The notes below the pieces were generated by a model. The model was not told the DNA's origin. It did no database searches and was given only the letters and a program-made list of their open reading frames with translations. Made by a program: the position numbers and the translations under genes. A stretch of DNA of 64,000 nt, from the NCBI RefSeq assembly GCF_014905175.1, contig NC_057791.1:1302001-1366000 (forward strand), read 5' to 3'. Of the stretch, positions 45,535-59,300 are shown piece after piece; the first letter of the stretch is position 1; every line of letters begins with the position of its first letter. The DNA is from Aphidius gifuensis (Eukaryota > Arthropoda > Insecta > Hymenoptera > Braconidae).

Positions 45535-47740
45535 GTAAGTTAATTTTTATTGATATTAAAAAAATATATTTAATTCAATTTGTCTTTAAACGACGGTAAA
45601 AATAAATATATTTTTTTTTTCATTGTTTTAAAATTTAATTTTATAGCACGATAAAATATTTGTATGTGAAAAAAAAGGCACGTGGCTATATGAGCACTTA
45701 TTTTTAATATATCAACAAAATATTTTAAATTAATATTTACATTTTTTTTTCTATTTAAAAATATTTTAATATTTTTCATTTCATTATATATTTTCTTTGA
45801 TAAAATTTTATATTATTTTTCTTCTTTTGTATTACTCCAAAAATAAATTCTTTTTTTTTTTTTAATTTTAAATACCACAAGCAATAAATATTAATTTAAC
45901 AAAATTATAAAAATTATAAATTTAAAATATAATTTTGTAAATATAAATAATCAAAAAAAAAACAAACAAAAATTCATGTAAAATTACTCCAAAAAAAATT
46001 TTTTACTCCAATAAAATTAAATATATTTTTTTTAATTAAAATATAAAATAGCAAAAATAGCCATTTTGATATAGAAAAAAAAAAAGAGAAAATAAAAATA
46101 TATATTTGAAGCCATTGCAATAGGGGAAAACATTGGTCCAATGCTTTTTGCACGAGGGTGGAATATTGTGGGTGTGGGAGAGTTGAATCGAAATAAAAAA
46201 AAAAAAAATAAATAAAGTGTATTGAGGGGGGGTCCATTGCAAAGAAAGCCATCGATCGATCTGTTAATCGAGTGGGGCATTTCCTCAACGAAGACTGATT
46301 ATCATTATCCCACAAGTTAAAGCTAGAAAAAGGCGGGGATTATTATTTTTTTTTTTTTTCCTTGATTTACCCCTGTATGTTTTATTTTATTTTTTTTTTT
46401 TTGGCTCCCTTCGTGATATATAAAAACTTGTGTCGACCATTTCAGTATAAGAATTATTCTTTATTTTGTATTGCGATAGTAAAATATATTTTTTTCTTTG
46501 TTTTTTCTTTGACCTCAGTCGTTGTCTTTTTTGTCCGATCGATATAACTTTTCTTATTATTTTTCATTTCCTTTTTGTTTTTTTTTTTTTAGACACAAAA
46601 ATATATTTATTATTTTAATATATTTTTTTTTTTTTTTTTAATCTTCACATAGCTCTTGTGCTAAAAAAGAAAAATATTTTAAATTAAACTTGTTGTTATT
46701 TATTTATTTTTTTTTAAATTTTAGTCAATTTATTTTAGTACTTAAAATATTTAGAAAAATATATTTTCTAAAAATTATTGTATTATTTATTTGTTTTTTT
46801 TTTCTTTTCCTTTTATTATTATTATTTTTTTTTGTTTCTTTCTTTGATCGACATCACTCTTTTCAATGATCGAGACCTTCGTCTTTTCTGCTCCAACACC
46901 ACCATCACCACCACTACCATAAAAACTAAAAAAAAAAAAAAAGAAAAAAAAAATCTTGTCTTTTACACGAAAAATGGGAAAAAGTCGACAGTGTTGAACT
47001 CGTTATTTATGGGCCTCTGCATGGGTTGATTTTACAATGACAAACTTTTCAAGAGCTATGCTGGAAGGGGGCAAAGATAATGAATAGAGAAATAAATAAA
47101 AATCAACAGAAAAAAAATAGAATACTTATGTATCATAAAAGAAAATAAAGACACGGTAGCTTTGCAAATTTTTTGAAATACACCAAAGTGAAGGTCTTCT
47201 TCGTGAAAAAAAAAGAAAAAAATAAAAAAAAAACTATAACACGACCATATTTTTTGTTGCTCCGCTTGAACACTTTTATCTCTCCTTTTTTTTTTTTGCT
47301 CACAAAAAGTTTTCAAACTACTTTCTCGTCTATATTTTCTTTCTAGGAATCGGAAAAGGTCAATTGACGAAGACCAACCCCTTTTTTTTTCTTTTTTAAC
47401 AAAAAAAATATGAAAAAAAAATTTTTAAATTATGAAAAGATTCAATGCATAAAATGTTACAATTTTCCAAAATTTTTTTCCCGGCTTTTGGAGTTTTTTT
47501 TTTTATATACATACATATTTCTTTCATTTTTTTTTTTATTGTATGTATAATCTTTGGTCACAATGGGTCCAGCAAATAAAGGAGAAAGGACCCCTTTTTT
47601 TTTTCATTTTTTCGATTTCACCTGGCGCGGTCAAAAAACTTTAGATCCTTTTTTTTCAACATCTGCATAAAAAAATTCATAAAAACATATTTTTTTCATC
47701 ATACACAAACCTTTAACCTTTTTTTTTTTTTTACTTTTAG
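45535..47740 (+). other. Inferred hunchback leader intron
   Basis: A/T-rich DNA between the inferred leader exon and the coding exon. Mostly poly-T and poly-A with small islands near 46120-46310 (includes GAGGGGGGGTCC) and 46880-46920. No coding exon was seen. Confidence 0.4.
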
Positions 47741-47817
47741 TCTGAGTAATTTCAAGTGGTTATAAAAGGCCTGGAACGAAAAAAAAAAAGGGATAAAATA
47801 AAAAAACAAAAATAAAA

Positions 47818-50800
47818 ATGCGAGCAAATTGGGAACCTGCTGATCAATCTTCAGCGCATGCAGCACAACAACAAATGATTTATCAACATGGTTTGGCTAT
47901 TTTAGAAGCTGCCCGAGAACGTGCTTTTGATACTGGAGCCACAAATAATATGAATATTTCTCGCAAACTTGTGGTGAGTAATCCAAAACAACTTGCATCA
48001 TCCCCTTTTGCATTTTACCCCACATAAATATCTATCCAATTGTCTGTATCTCCCCCTAGTCACAATAAAAAAATATAAAATGCCGCGGAGTCCATTTTGT
48101 TGATAGCCAAATAAAAAAAATAAATTATATAACAATTTTTTTTTTACTTATCTAATTTATAGAAAAATGAGCCAGTTGATGATAATAACACTGGTGTAAC
48201 ACCAGAAAATTATAAAACAACATCATGCTCACCAGGAAGTAGAAATTCATCTGCAACTGGTACACCATCACCAGAATCATCATTTGATTCATGTATTATG
48301 ACACCAAATCTTCCAGTTTACACTGATCGCGACATGTTGGAACATCAACAAAGACGATTTGCAAGAATGAGTGTACATCAACCAATGGACCTTGGTGCAC
48401 AAAATAATCATGAAAATGTTCCAACTAATTATGGTTCTTCTGCTGCAATAAATAGGTAATAAATTGTCATTATTATTATTATTTATCTATTGTAAAAATT
48501 TAGCATTGGTTCGTCAGTCTAATTCTAGGATCTAAGTAATTTTTTTGTTTATTTAATTTTTCCCATGTCGGGCAAATATTTTCCATGTATATTTACCGTT
48601 AGAAAAAAAAAAACAGCATGAAGAGGATTAACTTTAATAGAGTTAAGCTCACCGTGAAATTTTTTTCTTTTTTTTTCGTATTTTCATCAGATTTTTGACT
48701 GTCGGATGCGTTGTAATTTGTAAAGCGACTAGAAAGAATTAGAAATGTGTTTTTTCTTTATTTTCCTTTTTTCTATGAAATACTTTTGTGTTTTATATAT
48801 TTTAACTTTGTCTGTGTCTCGATGAACAATAGCAAAAGTTAAATGTGAAATTTTTTTTTTCCTTTTTTCTGTAAAAAAGAAAATAATTTGAATACAAAGA
48901 AAAAAAGAATAAAACTTTGGGAAAAAAAAAAAAAAAAGAAAAAAAAGAAAATGTATAATTCTAAAAATTAAATTTACAATTAATGATAGAAAATTTTATT
49001 TATAAAAACTAACTGTTATCTATTTTAATAATGACTTACAGATATCCATATGCTGGAGCTCCAGGTGGTGGTTATTTTTCAGTACCATTTGATTCATACA
49101 AATACATGAATGGTTCACAAATGTTTCAACAATTGAGTCTTCAATTGAGTCCACATTCTGGTTCACAATCAAGTCGTCAATCATGTTCTCAATTAAGTCC
49201 AGAATCAAATTCTCAATTAAGTCCAAATGAACAAAATAATTCAGAATTACAAGCTGATAAATCTGATGATTTTGATAATGATAATAATCAAGATGAATCT
49301 GATAAAAATATAAACAACAAAAGAAAAAGAAAAACAAATGAAAAAACAAAAAGTTATAGTTGTAAACGTTGTGATTATGTTGCTTTATCAAAACTTGATT
49401 TTTGGAAACACAATGCAATTCATATTAGACCAGAAAGAAGATTAGAATGTCCAAAATGTCCATTTGTAACTGAATTAAAACATCATTTACGATTTCACAT
49501 GGATAATCATAATGGTGCTAAACCATTTAGATGTGAAGCATGTAATTATTCATGTGTTAATAAATCAATGTTAAAAAGTCATGAAAAATTACATTTAGAT
49601 ATATTACAATATAGATGTGCTGATTGTACATTTGCTGCAAAATATTATCATTCATTAAAAAAACATTTAAAAAAATTACATCATAAAGCACAAGTTATAT
49701 TAAATAGAGATGGTACACCAAATCCATTGACAATTATTGATACATATGGTACACGTAGAGGACCTAAACAAAAACCAGTACAAAAAAAATCAACTGATGA
49801 TAAACAAAATGATAATCAAAATATTGAAAAACAAATTGATAAATCATTTGATAATGAAACATTTAATAATCAATTATCATCATCAACAATAGCATCAACA
49901 TCAACAACACCAGTAACAACATTAACAACACCAGCAATAACAACAACACCAATAACACAAGTTAGTCCATCAATACAAAATAATTCAATAACAACAACAC
50001 CACAAATGTCACCAGCTGAATATGTCAATCAACTTGCTATGATTAATAATGCATTTCAAATGAATCCATTATTAACATTAAATCATTATATGAATAATGC
50101 TTTTCAAAGAGACAATAATTTTATAACAAATGAAGAATATGCTGAAAAACAAATTGGTAATTTACAAAATAATTTATTATGTGAATTAGCTAAAAATATT
50201 AAAAATAATATTGATAATAATAATACAAAAGAAAAAATAGATGATGATAATGATCATGCTGATGATGTTAATGATGATAATAATAATTTAAATAAATTAA
50301 ATGAAATGAAAATATCAACTCCACTTGATTTAAGTAAATTAGAATCATCACAAATTAATGATATTAATGAAGATAATATTTTATTGAATGAAAATATTGA
50401 ATCATCACAAAAACAAATTGATGAAATATGTAATAAAAATGATGATAATATTCAACAACAAAATAAACCATCTGGTACAAGAAAACGTAAAGGTAAAGCT
50501 GTTAAATTAGTTGTTAAAAAAATTAATGAAGAAGAATTTAATGATAACAATGAAATGCCAAATAAAACACCAAAGTTATCAAATGAAATAATATCAGTAC
50601 CTGATAATAATAAAAAAATTAATATAACTGATAATAATATTAATAATGAAAGTACTAAAAAAAAATTTACCTGTAATTATTGTGAAATTTCATTTGTTAA
50701 AGAAGTTATGTATTCACTTCATATGGGTTTTCATGGTTTTAATGATCCATTTCATTGTAATTCATGTGGTAAAAAATATGAAGATGATGTATCATTTTTT

Positions 50801-50830
50801 CTTCACATTTGTCGTTCTGAGCACGCGTAA
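47818..50830 (+). CDS. hb: Hunchback, C2H2 zinc-finger gap gene product
   Basis: Transcription factor for anterior patterning and neuroblast timing. Three coding exons: 47818-47973, 48163-48455, 49042-50830; phases close to 745 residues. The middle zinc-finger block at about residues 255-365 has four C2H2 fingers (CKRCDYVALSKLDFWKH, CPKCPFVTELKHHLRFH, CEACNYSCVNKSMLKSH, CADCTFAAKYYHSLKKH), the DNA-binding set typical of hunchback. PLDLSK occurs in the Asn/Asp-rich spacer. Two C-terminal fingers (CNYCEISFVKEVMYSLH, CNSCGKKYEDDVSFFLH) form the dimerisation pair and end the protein, as in the family. There is a basic KRKRKT patch before finger 1. No N-terminal finger is present. MRANWEP is taken as the start because it follows the acceptor at 47740 with no earlier in-frame ATG. 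Confidence 0.97.
48456..49041 (+). other. hunchback intron 2
   Basis: 586-base A/T-rich intron between AG|GTAATA and ACTTACAG. Nothing else was recognised in it. Confidence 0.8.
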
Positions 50831-53316
50831 TAATTTAAATTAATTTTTTTTTTTTTCCATAATTTATTTACGCGTTCTAGTCATAAATGTTATCCCAGTA
50901 GATTCTGTGAATTAAACAAAACAAAATTAATAAGGGTGCAATTGATAGATTTCTTTACCCCTTTGAATTGTAGAATTAATTTTTTTTTCCTTTTTTTTTT
51001 TTCTTACCTTTTATGTCAAAGGGGAATTATTATATGAAAAAAAAAAAAAAAAAAAAAAAAGAAATTGTATATTATTATTATTTTTTTTTTTCTTCTGCTT
51101 ATGATAAACAAAAAAATAATGAAAATTAATTTGCATGATAGTTTATCATGATTAAACTATAAAAATATTGTATTTATACATTTATTATCAATTAATTTTT
51201 TACATTTAAATTGTGAATATTGTCATATGTTGATAAATTATATGAGCAAAAAAAAAAAACATAAATTTTACAGCAAAAAATTGCTTGAAATTTTTGCTGT
51301 ATTCTATTTTTTTTTTTTTTTTTGCTACTATTCTCTGATTGGTAGTCTCGTGATTTGCCGAGGGTATTTTTTTTTTTTTTTTTTTTCATTCCATGCAGGG
51401 GGTGTGAACAAGGGTGCTATTACGCAAGCGCATTTATTTGTTGGTGATTCATTTTGGAAATGTGGGATGGTTTTTTATTTCTACTCTCAATTTAGCCAAC
51501 AAATGGTGACGCAAATTTTTTTTTTTTTTTGTTTTTTTTTTTACTCTTATTCTCTTAATATTATAAGCAGAAGAAAAGTATATCTAAAAAACGAAAAAAC
51601 ATATAAATTATACATAAATATAAATGCAAAAAAAAAAAAAAAAAAAAATTATAAAATTATATATAATTATAATAAGGCGAAAAAACATTAATAGAGATGA
51701 CCGATCAGGCGATATTTTTCTAAATGAATAATTAAGAAAAAACGAAAAAAAAAATACAACTGTATTTTTTCAATTTTATATGATAAATACATTTTTTCAT
51801 TTTATCAAGAAATTAATGTAAATTTTTTTTCAATTATTTTTCGCATAAAAATAATTGATAAAAATATAATAATGTATAAATTTTTATAATAATTATTTGT
51901 GTATATCTTGCGTTGATATATTTACTTCAAAATTAAACAAATAATTTTTTTTTTTTTTTCAATTAATATTGAGCAGCTAATTAATACATTAATCTGAATA
52001 CTTATAACTTGATTATCATCAAGTTTAATTTTTTTCTATTGCTCGTAATTGAGTTATAATAATATTAATAATAATAATTAATTGAAAATAAAAAAAAACA
52101 ACGTCGATTTGTTTTATATAATTGTAAATGCACGTTGTAATTAATGCACGTAATTAATAATAATAATCATGAAATTGTAATAATTGTAATAATTAATAAA
52201 ACATAAAAATTCAAAAACCATTTTGATTAATTGAAAAAAAATAAAAAGCAAAAAATTATACTAATAATTTTTATAAGAATAAATAAAATAGTAATAATAA
52301 AAACGAAAAAATGAAAGTGAATATATTTAAAATTGATTTTTGAATTTTTGATAGTCATGTGGTTTGTGTATTTAATAAAAAATTAAAAATAATAAAAAAA
52401 CAAATATATATAAATTATATATTTATCTAAAAACCAAAATTATATTAATGGCTTTTATTTTTTTCTAACTCTACTAATTTTTCATCTATATTTCTATTTT
52501 TTTCAGAAAATTATTATTCATTTATTTATTAATTTTAATAATTAACTTGACACTAATTATTTTATTAATTACTCTCTTATTTTCTACATGTTATTATTAA
52601 TTTTTCATATGAAAATATTTTTTTTTTTATTTAACTAATTTACATTTCTACTTGTCAATATTAATTTCGAATCGAAATAAAAAGCCAAAATTAATATTGA
52701 CAACTGTAATTAATCTATGAACTTGCCAAGTACGTCAAAAAAAAAAAAAAAATAGAAAAAAACGCTTTTAAAACTTTGAGGTGTATTTATCCATCACCAT
52801 AAAAACAATTAATTATTTTCATCAAATAAATATACCATGATATATCTTAAAAAAGCATATTTAAAATTTTCTCTTTTCGAAATAATTTTTTATCATCATA
52901 TATTAATAATAAATTGAAAATAAAAAAATTGCGATATTTGTTTTCTTTGAAATATACCGAGATATATCTTTTTTTTTATAAAAAAAAAAAGAAACATTAA
53001 AATCTCATCTCAAAGTAGGGAAAGCAAGGTTTTTTTCTTTTTTTTTTTTCTTTTTTTTTTCAACATCATGTGCATTGACGCACTCGGCTCATAACATCCA
53101 TGACAAATACATTTATTAATATATACGAATGACACGATTTCTCATGGTAATTTCATTGAACATAATCATCTACTTGTTGAATAATCAAAAAAAAAAATCA
53201 ATTAATCTCTCAAGATTCTTTGTACAAAAAAATATCTAGTAATTTTTCTTTTATAATTTGTCATATGATGATTTAATTTAAATATTATAAAATATATATA
53301 CGAAAATAATAATAAT
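50831..53316. other. Convergent intergenic region, hunchback and chitin deacetylase 3' flanks
   Basis: Almost pure A/T with a few breaks: a GC-richer block at about 51340-51500 and another at about 52715-52740. AATAAA at 52195-52200 is one of several possible poly(A) signals for hunchback. No coding frame with splice sites was found. Confidence 0.4.
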
Positions 53317-56300
53317 TTAATTTTCAATTTCATTGTCAATACGACTGCTGGGTATTCCAGTTTTTCCTGTCCATGGATATATTTCAGGACAAGGTTGGCA
53401 TGTTTTCATATATCTAACTCCACTTTTGTGCCAAAGATTACAAACTTTTCCATTGTTACATCTCTTGGGTCTGTCCTATTTATTCAAAAAGAAAAAAAAT
53501 CAATTAGTTTATTTCGATGCGAAATAAAGAAGCAAGAAATAAATTTATATATTGTTCATTAACGTACTGGATAATTGCAACCAAATGGCTCAAATGAATT
53601 TAGATGCTGTAATGGTGTTGGATTTCTAATCCATTGAAGAGCTTGCCAATTAGTAACAACCCAAACATCATCCATGGCAACAATTGTATCAAGAAATGAT
53701 ATAAATCCTTCTTTGTGATGAGGTTGAGTAAACCAAGCTGCATGATAAAATAATCCAAATGGTGCTCTTAAAAAAAGGAAAATATATTTTATTAATTTAT
53801 CAATGCAATTATAATTTAATATTTATTTATTTATAAATTTTTACCTGCTTGTTGTATAATGTCTTTCAAAATTTTTAATAAGCATTTTATAAACTCCATC
53901 AGATGTTGGTGGATTACTACAAGCATCACCCATTGAACATCTTCCACCATTTAAATCTTGCCACATAACCATTGGTACTTCCCAAAGACCAGGATATGAT
54001 CTTGTTGGACATGGTGGTATCATACAATCATGAAATAATTTATAATCAAGTGTATATGGCCAACTTGGTGGACGATTTTCATATATTGGCATTGATGAAT
54101 CATAAGTAAAATTTGCATCCCATAACATTTTAAACATATTATTACCTCCAACCTTAAATTAAACATTTAAATAATTAAAATTTATATTTTTCATATTATT
54201 ATTTATTTAACTTACAGATAAGAATGGTGCTCTCATTCCTCTGACATCTTCCAATTTAACACCACCATAAGCAGCAAGAATTTCACGTTGTCCAGATACT
54301 TCTCTTGCCCATTTTCTTGCCGAAAATTGTTCACCAAAACTATGTCTACATAAATAAATATTTAATTAAATATTCATCTGATTATTTAACTAAAAAATTT
54401 TTAAAATAAAAAAAAAGAAATCGAAGAGCACGAGGCTATATATATTTAAATAAATTTAAAACCAGGACAAGCATATTTTATATTTATTAACAGAGAAAAT
54501 AAGAAAATTTTTAGATATAAATTATATATTTTTTTGTTTATGTTGCAAGCAAATGATAACGAGACGTTTAAAGCTCGCTTATATATTAAATTTAATAGAT
54601 AAATATTGATGAGTTAAATAATGATGATGATTATATTTTTTATACTTACGATACAGTATGAGAAGCAATTTCATGACCACTTGCATAAAGATTTTGTACT
54701 TGGCTGTAGTCAGTCCATTCATGTGATACATAAAATGTTGATGAGATTGGACATCCATTTGGATTTTTACGTCCTTTCTCAAATAAATCAGCATACAAGC
54801 CTTTGTTCAAATCATTTACCGAGTCATCAAATGTAAGCAGTACAATTTGTGGTGTTTCCTCTGGTCCAAAGTCACCTACAGGGATTTATTGTATTTTTTT
54901 TTTTTTTTTTTTGTTTTACTTTTTTACATTTATTATTTCAGGAATATTAAGATGATTGTGATATTTTTTTTTATAATGATAAAGAATCAGAGATAAAGAA
55001 AAAAGAGATAGAGAGAAAGAAATAAAAAATAAAGAGGTAGGTAAATTCAGTTCTATGGAACCCAAAGTCCACCTCCTGGGGTCATTGTTTTCCGGCATTT
55101 AATATACCTTTGCATTTCACTTGAAACTGAATTTACCGTTTGCCAAAAAAAGAAGAAATTTAGTTAATTAATTGAGCAATTGAAAAATATAGTTTACTGA
55201 TTTTTTTTTTTCAATTTTTAATAATTGTTTTTATAATCAGTTTTTTTTTGCCAAGCAGAATATTTAATTAAAAAACAAATATATATATATTTTCAAAGCC
55301 TCGATACTCGTCAATTTTTTAAATTAATATATGACGAATATTATAAATCGAGGACTTACGAGACAGTGTGTGATGCAAGTTCATGTCCATCAGCATAAAG
55401 ATTTTGTACTTGTGTATAATCAGTCCATTCATGTGATACATAAAATGTTGATGATATTGGACAACCATTTGGATTTTTACGTTCTTTTTCAAATAAATCT
55501 TCATACAATTGTTTATTTAAATCATTAACAGCATCATCAAATGTTAAAAGTACTATTTGTGGTGTTTTTTCAACTGGTATTCCACCTAATTATCATTTAT
55601 TATTTTTTTATTTTTTTAATTATATATAAAAGATAAAAAATATTTAATTGTTTTTTCGTTAATTAATTTCTTTTTTTTTTTTTTTTTACTTGAAATAATT
55701 ATAATATACTTATTAAATGACAAATTTAATGCTGTTATTAATTTTAAAATAGGAAATGCGAATATACCTAAAACTTTCGCGAAAACAATTATATAATTAT
55801 AAAATACAAAAAAAAAAAAAAAAATTTATCAATTCAAATTTTTATAAATTTATCAAAATATCGCGATCATATATATATTTTTTTTTTCACGGTCGTAAAA
55901 TTAATTTAAATAAATATATTCATTAAATTCAATGTCTAAATTACACAATCGCAATATATATGTGCGTAAAAAAAATTTTAAAAAAAATTCGAAAATTTAT
56001 TTCGTAACTACTTTCAGATTGATAATAATTTTAAATTTAAATATTGTCTTTTTTTTTTCTCCCCGCAATAAATGTTTTTCTTTTTTTAATATTTATTTTT
56101 ATTGCTGTTTTTTTTAATATATATATAAATTTTTTTTTTCCATTTGTATGCACATGAGAACATTCACAGGACAACTTATAACGGAGCAATTCGCGTATGT
56201 ACATTTGTGGTTAATTTTCACTTTCAACCACTCGTCATCGTAATGCGTGTTTATAACATTAGAATCGGTGAAAGTATAACACACTTCAATATACAATCGA

Positions 56301-59300
56301 CATGTGTATTATTATTTTTTTATTTTAAAATATTTGCCTCATTATCAAGTTGCTTCTCTTGTTATATTATTTTATTTTCTATAGCTGACTCATTGTTTTG
56401 GATATTGTTGCCAATAAAATGTGCAATAATAAAAAAAAATATTAAAAAAAAAAAAAAATGAAAATAAATTTCTAATATTTGTATAATTATTAACAATCCT
56501 AAAATTATTAATTTATAAATTTTTCATTTGAAAAATTAATTACACATCGAAATCTATAATTTCGAAAAAAAAAAAACAATATTTCGAAATTTCGATTGAT
56601 CCACACAATTTTTCTATAATTATTATACAAAACTGAGAATTTTTTTTTTCTTTTTTTTTTTTTTCATTTTGCTCTCATTTCTTTTTTTTTTTCTTTCTTT
56701 CTAATTTATTTTTTTATTTGAGAAATTCGTTCAGGTAATGAGGATCATTGTGAATACGCGTTAGTCCCTGAGGACTGTCTCGAAAAAAAAAAAAAAAATC
56801 AAAGGTAAAAAGAATAAAGGAGAAAAAAAAAAAACTAAAAAGACATAATATATAAAAGATGACTTACCGGGAATATCTGAACCCCCACAGCTACAGTCAG
56901 GAAGTAGACAAACGTCCTTGCGACATTTAGCTGCTGGTTTGTCGACAGTTGGAGTTGGATAAATTGGTGCTGGTCTAACTGCTGGATGTCGATAGATATC
57001 AGCAAACTCCTGAGCCTTGGATACAATTTCCATCGATGGTTTCAAGGTGGGTCGTTGACGTCTGACAAAAAAAAAACCATAAATAAATTATAAATTTCTT
57101 AACATAAAGAAACATTAATTTAAAATTAATTAATACAAAAAATTATATAAAAAAAAAAAATATATATATTAACGTATAGTTATTCAATCAAGTTGATCAT
57201 ATCAAATGTGATCAACAACACACCCATTTTTAATTGCACATGTTTTTTTTTAAAAATATTTTATACATCTAATTAAAGACACTTAAAAAATAATCATTAT
57301 AAAAATTTATTACACAACTAATAGTAATGCAAATCAATCATCCATAAAGATTATAAATTTGATATAAAAAAAATACTGTTTATTAAGAAATTTAACTAAA
57401 ACACATTATTGTTCAAGGATATACCTGTGGATAAATTTCAAAGAAAAAAAGAAAACTTATTTTCAAAAAAAAAAAAACATTAAAATATACTTACGGAGGT
57501 GCGGTTCCTCGGTTGACCTGAGGTTTGCTACGGCTGAAAAAAAAAAAAAAAAAAAATATATATCAACCAACATTACTTATTTGTATTCTATTTTCTTTTG
57601 TAATATAGATAAAGAGAAAAAGAAGAAGGAGAAAAAAAAGCATTAAAAAAAATGATTATCGAGCAAATGATGCTAAAAAAGATGAAAGCGAAAATAAAAA
57701 TTCTATACAAATGTCCAGGGTGAAAGTAGAAGAAAGAAAGAGAGTGGTGTTGAGTGTTTCAATTTTATTTTGGGCCTGTTACATATATATTTTCTTTCTT
57801 TCTTTTATTGTTGCGTATTGTATGCGTGATTTAAATAAAATTAGGTCTCGGTCGAGGTAATAATGTTGACAAAAATAAAAATAGAAAAAATTCACGTATA
57901 TCATTCAATTATTAAAATTGAAAGTTATACGTTAAAATTAATATTTATTAATACACACCTTTGTTGAGTCACAGTATATGGACGTTCAGTAGTTGTTGTT
58001 GTTGTTGTTGTTGTGGTTGTTGTTGGTGTTGTTGTTGGTGGTATTGTTTGTGTCAATGGTTCATATGTATCAGTAATTGCATTGGGTGTTGTCAAAACAA
58101 TTTGATGATTATGAAGTCCATTTGTTCTATAAATAATTAATTAAAAAATTATTATAATTATTTTAAAATAATATAATTACAATATATAATATTTACCTAA
58201 ATGATTGTTGGCCATCATTAATATGAAATTTATTTTTATTAAGTTGTCCCTGAAATTTAAACAATTTATACATTAAAAATAAATTTAATTAAATTTATAA
58301 TTTAGTTAATTAATAAAGACTAACTTGATTTTCATAAATGTCATAGTAAGATTCAGTAACTTGTTGATTTTTTTGTTGTGGTTGAGAATAAGCATTTGAA
58401 TTTGGTGTTACTTGTGCTATTCTAACATTTTGTTGAGGTGGTGGTGGTGGTGGAAGTGAAACTGATTGATTAACTGAATATTCTCTGTAATCTGTAAATT
58501 TATATTTAAATATTATAATAAATATTTTTATAATTTTATTAATTTAATATTTACCATCATCTTTGTAAATTGACACATCGTCATCATAAAGTGTGTAATA
58601 TGGATAACTCTCTGGATCAAAATAAGCTTTAGAAATAACTGGTGTTGTTGGAGTTGGAATAGTCGTCTTTACAATTCTTGGATTTTCTGATGAAATTGAT
58701 CTGCAAATAAATATACACACATTATTTTATATTCATTTGACCTTTTAAATATAAAAATTTATCATCAAGGTGTTAATGTATTTTTAAATTATAACTCAAT
58801 GTTTATCTTGTATATTATTATTTTATTCTTTTACCTGTAATGGTTATCCACTTGTGCACGAGTATTTGCAACACTATCTTTTTCTCTTTCCTAAACAAAT
58901 AAACAAAAAAAAACATAATTAATTTTATGCTTAGTTGATAAATATCTGTGCGTAAATAAATAAAGAAACGCACTCAATAATTTGCTAATAAATATTACAT
59001 AAAAAGAAAGATATTTTGATTTAATAAAAATCGAAAAATAATTAAATGAAATATGAAATTAAGTAACGATTGTAATTTGTCATAGTAATATCGGTAATTT
59101 GGATTTTAAGTTTTTTTGTTTTTTGAGGAGGAAAACGTCTCATTGTTAATATACAACACTTTTTTTTTTCTTTTTGAAATTTCCCAGTCAATTTGTCACA
59201 ATTTGTCAGTTAATAATCACAAAAAAAAAAAAAAAAAACCACTTTTTTTATTTTGCGTTAACAACATTCAGGTCTTCATCATTGTTTTTTAATTTTTTTT

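Noticed and set aside
47761..47768. TATAAAAG as the main hunchback promoter
   Set aside because: It lies inside the exon that follows a strong acceptor at 47740, leaving a leader of only about 25 nt. It cannot be excluded as a secondary promoter.
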